Source of the DNA: Alternaria dauci
Lineage: Eukaryota > Ascomycota > Dothideomycetes > Pleosporales > Pleosporaceae
Reading direction: 5' to 3'
Length of the DNA stretch: 64,000 nt
Assembly: GCF_042100115.1 (NCBI RefSeq)
Contig: NC_091274.1
Span: 620,001 to 684,000, forward strand
Every line of letters starts with the position of its first letter. Position 1 is the first letter of the stretch. The translations under genes and the position numbers were made by a program. Shown here in pieces: positions 11,314 to 21,684 of this stretch. The notes under the pieces were generated by a model, which ran no database searches, had not been told where the DNA came from, and worked only from the letters and a program-made list of their open reading frames with translations.

Positions 11314-14300
11314 TCATCTAATCGTAAGCTCGCCTCCACACACTTTGCCAACTCGATATACTTGCCGCGGCCGAGGAAGGCGGCCGTTAATCTATTGAGA
11401 TCATTAGCTGAGTCCTTTACACCATGAAAGCCCACTTATTGTGTTACTTACCAATGTGCCGTCTCGAAAAGCCAGCTCTCTGCCGTCGTTCATAGGGATA
11501 GCATTACTTGGCAGATTGAAAATCTGCAATAGAGATTGATTCTCACCATGTTCGTTCGGGGCAGCGGAATCTTGTTCACCCGTTGTTCTTTCTGTCATGG
11601 AGTTGGGTTTCCATGCCCCGTCACTCTGGTCATGAATATCCTGATGCCTGTACCTTCGCACATGCGCTAGGCGATCGACTGAGCCGAAAAACTGCTTCCG
11701 TTTTGGCCTCATTTTGATCTCGGCGATTTTGGCAGCTTTCTCTTCTGGGGTCATGGTCTCGATTGTAGGCGCTACAGTGCGTGGATAGACACTGCGTAGG
11801 CTCGTTTCGCGTTTGGTCTCCAAACCACCAGAGAGCGTCATATTCGGACGAGACGCAACAGTGCGCTCGAATGGGTTAAACATTGCATCATCTGAAGTAA
11901 CGGTAGCTTTGTCTGCGTCCGCATCCTGAACCCTGGGTCCAGAGACCGATGGGGTTGATGGTTTGTGTTCGCCGTCGGGATTGGCTGCTGACGTGTCGAT
12001 TTCAACAGGCTTGGTCACGGGCGCTGAAACAGGATCGTGGGAATGTGTTCCTTCGGGAACCAGAGGTAGTGGAACAGACTGGTGTGTTGTAACATTTCGG
12101 CGACTTGGTGCACTCTTGATAGCTTTTGTAGCACAGCTCTTAATCGGAATGGGTGGCTTATCCTGGACATGCTCTTCTTGGATAACAGCGTCTGTCTCGT
12201 GCTGTCGTTGTACGCTCTTTCTGGCCTTGGTATTACTACCTTGAGGTCCCGATACTGGAATCGTTGGAAGGTAGCTTCGATATCGTTCCTCGTTCTCTGC
12301 TTTTAGAGCTGCACTGGCAAAGCTGTACAGAACCGGTTGATTCCAAGGTTTCACGCCGCGGATTTCAGGTAGAAGGGAGAGCACAGCTCTGGTGGTCTTC
12401 TCCCAACCACCCTGGCCCTTTTGCAGGTGAGGAAATTTTGAAGCCAACCAGTCGATGACTTGCAGGGCAGTCAACCCTGTGCCTTTCGCACAAACCAGTG
12501 CTATCCTGACTAATGCGCGGTGGCTGAGACTTTCATCGGGTGCCGGCGAACCTGTGCTTGCCCGAGTCGGCCTCAAAGAGACGTTGGGGTCTATCGGAAC
12601 GGAGATATCTTCGGGCGTTTCTCTCGACTCCAAAACTGATGGTGCCTGCTCTTCTACAGACGATATAGGAACCACTCGACCCGTCGTACGTTCAGCCCAA
12701 GTTTGCTGGGACATGATATCTAAGCTCGATTCGAGAGACCCTACGAGCGCGGCTGCCGGCTTTCGAGGCTCACTATCTTCTTGCATAACTAAATTGCTGG
12801 TTGAAGTGCTATTGGTGCTGTCAGGCTCAGGAGTCCTCGAGGGTTCATCATGGTTTAAATTATCAGTAGGTGGAGTACAGTTCTCACGTTGCATATCAAC
12901 TTGCGGCAATGAATTGTTGTCGCGAACTGTTTCCCTTTGCAATACTTGCTCCACATTTAGGGCAGTCTTCTGTTCATTGATATTAGCAATCTGGCCCATC
13001 TCTATGGGCATGCTTTGCCCAAGAGAGGTCTCATGAGATGTGGCCGTGTTATCTGTAGCCTGTATGTCTGCGGTAGATATGCAGCACGATTCGTCATCAC
13101 GAACCTTATCGACTTCCGGTAAGGATTTTACTTGCTCTGGATCAAACCAGGACAAAGGGCTGGCCCCGAACGTTGCCAATTCAGGCTTGGCTCTTGATCT
13201 GGCCAGATCATGTGGTGAAGAAACCATATTCGATACAGAATCATCCACGGCTGGAGCTGAGATACAAGCAGTCAGACTCCCTGAACTTGTTGGCAAAAGT
13301 GATGCCTTGTCACTAGTGTCGCCGTTTGGAGTTTCAGGTATCTCTAGCCTTCCTGTCTCGGCGAAACGTTTGTTGATGCGACAGCTAGAACACTGGACAC
13401 CATTCTTTGCAGACCGAGCCGAGACACCTTGCCTTTGACAAGTCGAACAATCAGTCAATGGAGGAGTGGGTATTGTGGCATGTACTGGGGCGTCCAGAGG
13501 CAAGGCATTTTCATCATCTTGCATATGGTGGGATTGTTGAGAAATATGGTCGTTACGAAGATGTCTGAATGGGTTATCAGGCATGGAGCTTTCAATCTGA
13601 CTTGAGCCCTGCGATGGTGTGTTGGGAATCTCCGTGTGATTGAGCGGCTTTGGTGCAGGCGGCTGAGGTGGGCTCGGGGCCTTCTTGGGTTGGATAAGTT
13701 CGTCAGTAGTGGTGGTGTTTGTAGTAAGTCGAGTGGGCTCAGGTTTGACATGCGTGGCAAATTTCTTCTTGAGAAGACAACTTGACGACGTGTCATCTAG
13801 AGCTGGTTGAGCATATCTTGGCTTAAATATGTCTCTCACGACGGAGTGACTGGCGGGCGCCAGCGCCGAAGACATGCTGAGATCCTTACGCATTCCACCA
13901 TCGCTTAAACACAAGGAGCATCTCCAGTGTTGCCTGTCGCTGTCAGTCTTTGCCAATGGTGGGTGTATGCGTACCTTACGGATCAGCACCAGGAGCAAGT
14001 GAAGGCTTTCGGCAGCTATCATGGTAAGACGTGGAGCATTCCGAACACGAAACAATTGGGTTGAAGCTCGTGGCACTGCTCTTCTCACAAATCCGACATA
14101 CAGATTTACCCAATGTGACGGGCTTCGAAGGTCGTCTTGGACGAGGTGCAAGGCGACTTTGTGAATTTCGGTGAGTATCCCGGTTGTCTTGCCTATGTGG
14201 AGCAGGTGGTGCTGGGAACGACTTTGATACTGGGAACGTATTTGGCTTCCGCTGACTTGGTGCAGCTGACGCAGTTTGGGTGTGCCCACCAAAGCTAGGG

Positions 14301-14619
14301 ACACATGTCAGCGTGGCTAGAGATTACTTTGAATTCTGCCATACCTGTGCCTGAGTGCAGCAGAGCTAGTTGGCAGATGCGCTTGTCGATTTGTGGAACG
14401 TGGGCCACGTGTCTCTGAGCTGAAATTTTCGTATGTTGTACGTTGACGCTTCAGCGGGGGCGGTGATATCGAGCCCTTTCGGCTTGGTTGTCCATGGCTT
14501 TCGCTCACAGTACGAGGCTTTTCGGAGTCTATCTTGGTGCCAACACCGGATCGGCCATGATGTGATGACTTAGCCCGACTTTGAAAGGGTTCCCGTCGCT
14601 CGCCATCATGATCGTCCAT
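11314..14619 (-). CDS. PHD-finger nuclear protein with second zinc motif and forkhead-like segment
   Basis: Four exons on the minus strand: 14619-14345, 14294-13980, 13933-11452, 11391-11314 (introns 50, 46 and 60 nt), 1049 aa. Exon 2 and the start of exon 3 form a complete C4HC3 PHD finger (about residues 158-207): VCRIC, then CSEC, H four residues on, DSC, and HWRCSLC completed across the intron. A second Cys pair set, CSTC...CSSC (about residues 356-378), resembles a treble-clef or GATA-like knuckle. About residues 660-730 (RALVRIALVCAKGTGLTALQ, then DWLASKFPHL and GGW...LSLLPEI) have the spacing of a forkhead winged helix. The rest is disordered and Ser/Pro-rich. Exon 4 adds a basic tail ending KVCGGELTIR. 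Likely a chromatin reader or transcription regulator. The 13.9-14.3 kb stretch must be read in a different frame from the long downstream ORF. Confidence 0.85.
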
Positions 14620-15356
14620 CTGAAATAATGTGTGAAAGCAAGAGGTGACACCTGAGATAGTACGTGCATGTTAGCGCATGCTTTGTAATTGTCTTTGAGT
14701 AAGCCAAGTGACGATGAAGGAGATGAATCAGCTCTTTTCAGTTTGTTGTTACACGGCAGCATTTCGCAGCATTGGAGGCTTCCGCTTTGCTTCTTCAACG
14801 GGCAGGCACGTGCAGGCAGTGACTCCCGCGACGTGCCATGCCACGCAGCAGGATCAAAGGAGAACCATCACAATGCTCTGCGATCTAACCTTTTACCAGT
14901 AGTCATCATGAGAGAAGGGTACAGGCCAAGTGTCGGTGCATTTTGCAACTTACTTTTTATGTGGTTCAGTCCGCTGACTCGATACTGCAGAGAGTGAGCT
15001 TGGCCACACGAGACGCGTCCAGAACGAGGTGCCGACTCCGCGTGGCAGAGGGGGAAAGACGACGTAAGGGCGGCCTGCGTCCAGCCATGCGGACTGTGTA
15101 ATGCACCATGCGCCCAAGTGAGAGGAAGGAGCGAGGCTGGCGGCGGAGGCGGCGATACACAGATGGTCGTGTAGTGCGGCGGGCGGTGCTAACAACAAGA
15201 AAGAATCAAGGTTCAGCCTTCGGGGTCCGTCGCGCTATCACGTGCCGATGACCCGGTGGGGCAGGCGCATCTGGCCTCTACCGGAAAGTGCACCTGCATG
15301 TACTCGTTGCTGAGACTCACCAACTCTACTGCAGCGCGTAACTCCAAGCTGCTGCT
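14620..15356. promoter_or_regulatory. Divergent promoter region, PHD protein / CEX1
   Basis: 737 bp between divergent starts. No coding frame is convincing. Nothing stronger than ordinary promoter composition is seen. Confidence 0.5.
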
Positions 15357-17849
15357 ATGGATTTCCTAAAGTCGGCGGTTGCGTCTGCCATCTCAAAAGG
15401 CCCTGCATTTGGCTACACATTTGGTGATCGGGTCGACTTGAACGACTCCATCTGGACACTGCACAACGGCACAAAGCGAGTATGGCCCGGAGGTCTGCAC
15501 ATGCATAGCCGCTTGCTAACATCCACCTGCTAGGAAGATGGCTCTAAATGTAGCATCTTCTCCTTCGACGTGACCGCCAACAAGTCGCGATTACCCCTCG
15601 CTCGCAATGCGCTGCGCAAGCTACGAACGCTGCGTCATCCAGGGGTTGTAAAGGTCCTAGACACAGTAGAGACGGAGACGTATATCTACATCGCGACCGA
15701 GCGACTAAGCCCGCTGAGCTGGCACGTCAAGAGAAAGAGTCTGACGGAAGAGACGACCAAATGGGGGCTACACAACATTGCGAAGACGCTCAAGTTCGTA
15801 AATGCCGACGCTGCGTCCATACATGGCTGCATCCGTCCAGCCTCGATATTCTTCAGCGAAAGTGGCGAGTGGAAACTTGGCGGCTTTGATGCGCTGAGCT
15901 CCGTCAAAGAGGATGATTCAATCCTACCGACCTACGGTGGTCTCATACCAGATGCGGGACGGTACATGGCGCCCGAGGTTTCGAAAGGAGGGTGGGAGGT
16001 TGTTAAGCAGAACCCGACGCACGCAGTAGATGCATACAACTTTGGTGTTCTCATCTTCGAGGTCTTCAACGGCAGCTACAACAGCAGCGAGCAGTTAGGG
16101 CAAATGAAGAGCATTCCCCCATCTATGCACCAGTCGTACAAACGCCTCCTCAACCCGAATCCAAAGTCACGCATGAGCGTGGGCCAGTTCTTGGACCAGG
16201 GAAAGCGCATCGGAGGCTTTTTTCAGACGCCTCTGATCCAAGTCACGGACGACATTGAGAATCTGGGACTGAAGGCCGAGGATGAGCGAAACGAGTTGCT
16301 TGGAAAGCTGGACGCGGTCGCAGACGACTTTCCTACAGACTTCTTCAAGATGAAGGTTCTTCCCGAGCTACTCAAATCAGTCGAGTTCGGAGGCGGAGGC
16401 GCCAAAGTCTTCGGCACTGTCATGCAGATAGGGCAGAAGCTGTCAGATGAAGAATACGAGAGCCAGATTACGCCAGTTGTGGTGCGACTCTTCGGAAACC
16501 CAGACCGAGCAATCCGAGTCTGCTTGTTGGACAATTTGCCGCTCATGATTGACCACTTGCCTCAAAAGCTTGTCACCGACAAGATCTTCCCGCAGATGGT
16601 AGGCACCAGTTAGGCACTATCACGCATATGCTAACCCCACCAGGTGACTGGCTTTTCAGATATTGCACCCGTAGTGAGAGAACAGACTGTAAAGGCTATC
16701 CTCACAGTAGTACCCAAGCTTTCGGACCGGGTAGTGAATGGTGAGCTTCTTCGCCATCTAGCAAAAACGGCGAACGACGAGCAGCCTGGCATTCGGACGA
16801 ACACCACAATTTGTCTAGGCAAGATTGCCCGAAATTTGGGAGCTAGTGTACGTGCCGGTATGTTCGAGACACAGAGCAGATGCTGACATATGCAGAGTCG
16901 AGCCAAGGTTCTTGCTGCTGCGTTCTCTCGCTCGCTCCGTGATCCGTTTGTGCACGCCCGGAACGCTGCCCTCCTGGCGCTGGCCGCGACAGCCGATCTC
17001 TTCAGTGAGGATGACTGTGCAACCAAGCTCCTCCCTATTATGTGTCCATCGCTGGTGGACAAGGAGAAGCTCATCCGTGATCAAGCGCAGAAGAGTGTTG
17101 ACATCTACATCGCCCGTATCCGTAAATTTGCTGCTACAATGCCGGATACGGTACTTCCATCGCCAGGCCTTGCGTCTGGCGGGGAATCCACTCCACGCAT
17201 AGGAACCCCCGCGAATGGCACCTCGTGGACCGGTTGGGCTATATCAAGCTTTACCAACAAACTAGCATCTACAGCTGGCGAGATACAGGCCAGCTCAACA
17301 ACGAACGGAGCAGCAGATCAAAGATCGTCCTCAGTGCCACCAGCTGTTATGACGACCAGCAAACCACCAGTTCCGATGTCGACAAAGCCAGGAATGCCCC
17401 TTCATAGCGCTAAGAGTACAGCATCGATTCCTACTATAAGGTCACCAGATCCAGCGGCGGCCTTTGATGACGAGGCAGAGGATTTCAACAACGATTGGGG
17501 CGGCTTCGCCGATGCAGAGGACAAACCACAAGAGGAAGAGGATCCATGGGGCACACCAGCCGTGTCGAAGCCAGAATCTACGACGTCATACGACGACAAA
17601 GGCGAGCCAGATTTTGCGGGTTGGTTAGCAGCACAATCCAATGCGAAGAAGACGACGAAGAGTGCTCTCCCCAAGGGTCTTATTAAATCAGCAACGCCAG
17701 CAGCAAAGACAGCGAGACCGGCGGTTGGAAGCAAGTCGAGCACAACGGGAGCGACGAGGAAAGTGATCGTGCCGCCCAAGAAAGAGGTCAAGAAAGAAGA
17801 ACCGAAAGCGAATGAAGACGAAGAAGAAGGCTGGGGTGACGCCTGGTAG
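15357..17849 (+). CDS. CEX1: SCY1-like pseudokinase Cex1, tRNA export/COPI-associated factor
   Basis: Four exons (15357-15479, 15534-16598, 16644-16847, 16896-17849) with introns of 54, 45 and 48 nt give 781 aa. The N-terminal 300 residues have a protein-kinase fold lacking catalytic residues: the catalytic loop reads IHGCIRP instead of HRD, and the Mg site reads KLGGFDAL instead of DFG. HEAT-type helical repeats follow (about residues 330-560, with PVVVRLFGNPDRAIRV and LLALAATADLF units). The acidic, disordered tail ends GWGDAW, a Trp/acidic motif typical of SCYL1/Cex1. The family acts at the cytoplasmic face of the nuclear pore in aminoacyl-tRNA export and binds COPI coats. The first exon (41 aa, MDFLKSAVASAI...) matches the expected N-terminus and fixes the start. 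Confidence 0.92.
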
Positions 17850-18005
17850 TGGTACGGTGTCTTGCAAATGATGTCCATTGTTCAGCATAGCGACGGCGTC
17901 CTTGCGATGGGTCAAACCTGGTAAGTCTCAATCAGACCAGATGGAAATTTTAGAGCATACAATCTTAGGGATACATAATGTTACACGTGATAGCGTCGTC
18001 GACTT

Positions 18006-18553
18006 CTATGCCTTCTTCTCCTCCTTTTCTCGCTTGCCAAACGTGTAGGCTAATCCACAACCTGCGACATTAATTGCGCAGAGAGCAAGTGATCCTCCTC
18101 TTACTATGCCGCGAGCACTGAACTTGTTCTTGATACCCTAGTGTTCGATTAGCTTTTGCCACTGTCTGAGCACGCATTTGGTAAAGCGATCCAAGCATAC
18201 CTGACTTCTCCGCATGGCCAGCAATGCATAAAGACCACTCCATGCAGCCGTGATACCGGCAGCGTCGGTTTTGTAGTTGCTCAGGTTCAAGTAGGAGGAA
18301 AAAAGCAGGACGGGTGTAAACGTCATAGGGAAAAACTGGAACGGACGCGCATGTTGAGCTGTGATTAAGGTCGCCAGGAGTGTTGGCGGTACAGAGTTCT
18401 CTACAAGAGAGCAGTAAGTCAGTCATCTTGTATCGGGATATCAAGGCCAGAGTAAGACACGTGAATGACAAGATGAATCAGGAAGTGACATGCGAACGTA
18501 CCTCCCCAATTCCTCAGCGATTGGAGCACGGATTGCTTTGGTTGTTCAGTCAT
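18006..18553 (-). CDS. Small Aim19-like mitochondrial membrane protein
   Basis: Three short exons on the minus strand (18553-18502, 18400-18201, 18137-18006; introns 101 and 63 nt) give 127 aa. The largest open piece is about 67 codons, so no long ORF marks this gene. Residues 28-60 (LLATLITAQHARPFQFFPMT then a hydrophobic run), 68-83 (GITAAWSGLYALLAMR) and 95-115 (GGSLALCAINVAGCGLAYTF) form three membrane segments. The tail is KREKEEKKA. The helix with AAWSGLYALL and the final glycine-rich helix resemble the Aim19 family (altered inheritance of mitochondria 19), which I name tentatively. It is divergent from the J-protein gene. The first intron is the longest and its donor GTACGT is good. 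Confidence 0.7.
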
Positions 18554-18970
18554 TGTGGGGCTCGTAACACTTCTCGGTTTCGATGAAAGAGTTTATGGCT
18601 GGGTGAACGGATTCGGTGCTGAGGGAACAATCGTTGGAGGGTACATGGGTTGAGATTGGGTGAAATTGAATGACGTTAGTCCGGCAAGTGGACCGTCAGC
18701 CCGTGCCAACCCAGCACCTGGAAACTGGCCTTCGGAACCCGCGAACTTCAACAGAGGCAGATAACACGCCTATTACGACTAATGCGACTACAACCGTGTC
18801 CCCTAGACGACATCATAATCAACGCACACACCTTGCAACCATCGTTGTAGCACTGCCGGCCGCCCACACTTGCGCATCGGCCTCCCTTCGACACCGCTGC
18901 CCGTCCGGCAGCACAGTCTCCCACCCCGTAAACACCAATACCCCACACACATAAACTCGTCCGCCAAACA
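18554..18970. promoter_or_regulatory. Divergent promoter region, Aim19-like / J-protein
   Basis: 417 bp separate the two starts. The plus-strand leader before 18971 is C/A-rich, as is common for fungal 5' UTRs. No discrete site can be named. Confidence 0.45.
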
Positions 18971-20101
18971 ATGTCCGCAAGAACCTCTGGCTCCGACGCC
19001 AAATCGCGCGACCACCATGACGGCAGCGCCGGCCGAGCCTTTACCGTGGAGCAAAAAGCCGCCGTAATACGCATCAAATCGTGTGCGCCAACAGCCTACT
19101 ACAAGATCCTCGGCCTCGAAGAAGTCAAGACCACCTGTTCAGACTCGGATATCAAAAAGGCGTACCGCAAGCTCTCGCTCCTTACGCATCCGGATAAGAA
19201 TGGGTACGACGGCGCGGATGAGGCGTTCAAGCTGGTCAGCAAGGCGTTTCAAGTGCTGAGTGATCCGGATAAGAAGAAGAAGTACGATCAATTTGGCGGA
19301 GATCCCGATGCGAGGTTCGATCCTAGAGCGCATGCTAGTGCGAACGGTGGAGGTGGCGCGAGTCCATTCGGAAACGGGTTCGCAAGGAGAGGAGGCTTTG
19401 AGGACGAGATGACACCCGAAGAGCTGTTTAGGCAGTTCTTTGGTGGTGCTTTCGGAGGGCCTTTTGGTATGTACTCACCCATTCGACCAGAACCTGGTGC
19501 TGGTGATAAGTCGAGTCAGTCGATCAAAGACTAACACTTTACAGGCGGCATGGACACAGGACCAGGCTTTGTCTTCAACCTAGGTGGCGGCCCTGGCGTA
19601 CGCGTTCACCAATTCGGTGGCGGCCGACCACGCAGACGCCCCGGAACCGCTGTGCCGCCCGGCTCCGAAGGCCAACAGAATGTCTCCTCAGCTTTTGCAA
19701 ATCTCCTTCCTCTCCTCTTCCTCTTCGTCCTACCTCTCCTCTCCTCCCTCTTCTCCGGCTCGAGTACCACATCCGCAGGCCCCAGCCTTGTCTTTGAAAC
19801 CCCCCGAACCCCGAACACAATGAAGCGCGTATCCTCACGGATAAAGGTAGACTACTTTGTCGATCCCAAGGACGTCCACGACTACACGCCGAAAAAGTGG
19901 CGGAAATTGGATGAGCAGGCTGAGAATCAGTATGTTCACATTACCAATACGCGGTGTCAGAACGAGCGGGTTAAGCAGAGGAGAGCAATGGAGGAAGCGC
20001 AGGGTTGGTTCAGTGTGGACCAAGAAGCTATGAACAAGGCGCGAAACATGGAGTTGAAGAACTGTAATAAGCTTAGGAAGTTGGGACTGGAAGTGTACTA
20101 A
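18971..20101 (+). CDS. HLJ1: ER membrane J-protein, Hlj1/DNAJB12 type
   Basis: Two exons (18971-19466, 19545-20101), phase 1 junction, 78-nt intron; 350 aa. The J-domain spans about residues 40-105 (TAYYKILGLEEV, the HPD motif in LLTHPDKNGYDGADEAFKLV, and KKKYDQFGGD). A Gly/Phe-rich linker follows (to about 185), then one transmembrane segment (LLPLLFLFVLPLLSSLF, about residues 215-233) and a C-terminal DUF1977 domain with YFVDPKDVHDY and a conserved Cys (NTRCQNER). This arrangement is that of the tail-facing ER J-proteins that recruit cytosolic Hsp70 for ER-associated degradation. The family placement is firm; the yeast symbol is used by analogy. Confidence 0.93.
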
Positions 20102-20453
20102 GTCAGGAGCCTTGGTACGTTTGATCTGGATAGACTTGTTTGTAGTTTTGGCTGTACGTACAGTGTCTCCTTGCTGGCGAATGGTCGGCTTGAGCGGTCT
20201 TTTGAGGGAGTTGCCTTGGGGATATGATTAGTCTCAGATGCACGCATGGCGTATAGAGGCGTTTGATAGCATCAGCCGCGCGTCGAGGCGCAGGATGTTC
20301 CCTTCTTGAGCGAAGTTACCCTATTGCCTTTCCGCATTCTTATATACATCTTCTCATACTCGTCATGATACTCGTCCGGTGCGATACTCCAGCCCTAATC
20401 TTACATACATACATGGTATCCTACACTCTCCACTTTTTCCCTCGTCTCTATAT
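20102..20453. other. Convergent intergenic region
   Basis: 3' flanks of the J-protein gene (+) and the haem lyase gene (-). A thymine/pyrimidine-rich stretch at 20330-20455 on the + strand fits the 3' UTR of the minus-strand gene. No gene seen. Confidence 0.55.
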
Positions 20454-21269
20454 CTAGAAACCCCAGAACCTAGCAATCCTCATTTTGACACCCTCCCAAC
20501 TATTCAACTTGGGCCTTACATCCAAATAAAAGTTCAACGCCTTCCCCGCCTTTCCCTCGTCTCTCCCCGCATAGAAATCAATCACATACTCAATCTTCGT
20601 CCCACAGCGATCCACAACCCAATCGTGTCTATCAAACGGCGGCTGATACCCCATCAGACTCTTCCACCGTGCTCTGGGTGTCAAACTAGTGCTTAACCCA
20701 GAAAAGGAAGCAAGCTTAGGTCCTCCGCATTTCTCCGCGCCGCGATTCGCCTCCCAGGACTTGATCTCATGCCAGGCGCGCTCATTGACGGCGTTGTGGA
20801 TGGGGACTATGGTGCGCATGTCTGGGGCAGAGGGGTCGTAGGATTTGCGGCGCATTGCGTCGAAGAACATTTGCTCAGAGGGGTAGATCCAGTTTCCTGT
20901 CTTCTTGTCGGAGCCTGTGTCGCGCTCGTTGTTTGCTGGGCGGGCATCGGGTGTGGTTGGCGCGGCGAGGTTGTCGGGGAGGGCGCGTGGTATTGTGCTG
21001 ACTTCGCGGTCGGTGCCGAGACGTATTTGGGAGAGGATGCTTGCATGTGAAGGGGGTGGGGACGTTGTGCTTTGGTCTAGGGAAGAGGAGTCGCATGATT
21101 GCTGGACGGAGGATTGTGAGGGCGCTGGCGGGGCGGCGGGTGTTGGTATGGGTGTGCTATGAGGATTTGAGGGTGCATTGGCATTTTGGGCGCGGGCTTG
21201 GGCGAGCCATGCTTCGCGAGTCTTGTGGTCGACTGGACAGGCTGCGGCTGGGTCGTCTCGTGAAGACAT
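20454..21269 (-). CDS. CYC3: Holocytochrome c synthase (cytochrome c haem lyase)
   Basis: A single exon encodes 271 aa. It attaches haem to the CXXCH cysteines of apocytochrome c in the mitochondrial intermembrane space. The N-terminus carries a haem-regulatory CPV motif (residues 11-13) followed by a disordered Ser/Pro/Thr linker. The catalytic core begins with NWIYPSEQMFFDAMRRK, then VPIHNAVNERAWHEIKSWE (the conserved haem-ligand His and the WxxI-x-WE signature), FDRHDWVVDRCG, and YVIDFYAG near the end. Fungi usually have separate cytochrome c and c1 lyases. This one fits the cytochrome c enzyme better, but the c1 form (CYT2) is not excluded from sequence alone. It is divergent from the mevalonate decarboxylase gene. 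Confidence 0.9.
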   Translation of the reverse strand: MSSRDDPAAACPVDHKTREAWLAQARAQNANAPSNPHSTPIPTPAAPPAPSQSSVQQSCDSSSLDQSTTSPPPSHASILSQIRLGTDREVSTIPRALPDNLAAPTTPDARPANNERDTGSDKKTGNWIYPSEQMFFDAMRRKSYDPSAPDMRTIVPIHNAVNERAWHEIKSWEANRGAEKCGGPKLASFSGLSTSLTPRARWKSLMGYQPPFDRHDWVVDRCGTKIEYVIDFYAGRDEGKAGKALNFYLDVRPKLNSWEGVKMRIARFWGF

Positions 21270-21684
21270 TATGGCGGAGAATATGTGAGGACTGGAGATT
21301 CCGAGAGACTCGGGATGGTGACGGAAGCAGGTCGAGAAATCTTGGGCACGGGCCTTTGCGGAAATGGTCTGGTGCTGATTGGCTGCTTTGGGACCATCGC
21401 GATTTGACGCTGCAGACGTGTCCAGCGCGCTTGTCTTTCTGCATACAGAACAAAGTCTATAGTAGGTAATTAATTTCCAAGACCCAACCTGTCAAAATGG
21501 TCACCGCGACGGATAGTTCCGCTTTCCCAAGTCACTGTCTTGGATCCGCGCTTTCTAGACCGCATCCAACTAGACCCTGCATACCGGTATAAACAGAACC
21601 CCACCTGCACCAAAACCCCCCGACTTTCACCGCTGCCCTTTGTGATTTACTCCTTTTTCTCTGTCTTGTCTAGCAAACCTCAAG
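21270..21684. promoter_or_regulatory. Divergent promoter region, haem lyase / mevalonate decarboxylase
   Basis: 415 bp between the two starts, with no coding frame. It contains a consensus TATAAA at 21588-21593 directed at the plus-strand gene. Confidence 0.55.
21588..21593 (+). promoter_or_regulatory. TATA box of the mevalonate decarboxylase gene
   Basis: TATAAA lies 92 bp before the ATG at 21685 and is followed by a C/T-rich stretch, the usual fungal core-promoter layout. Confidence 0.55.

Noticed and set aside
13934..14304. N-terminal 120 residues of the 966-codon minus-strand ORF
   Set aside because: Out of frame with the PHD exon and contains an intron; the spliced reading gives a complete zinc finger.
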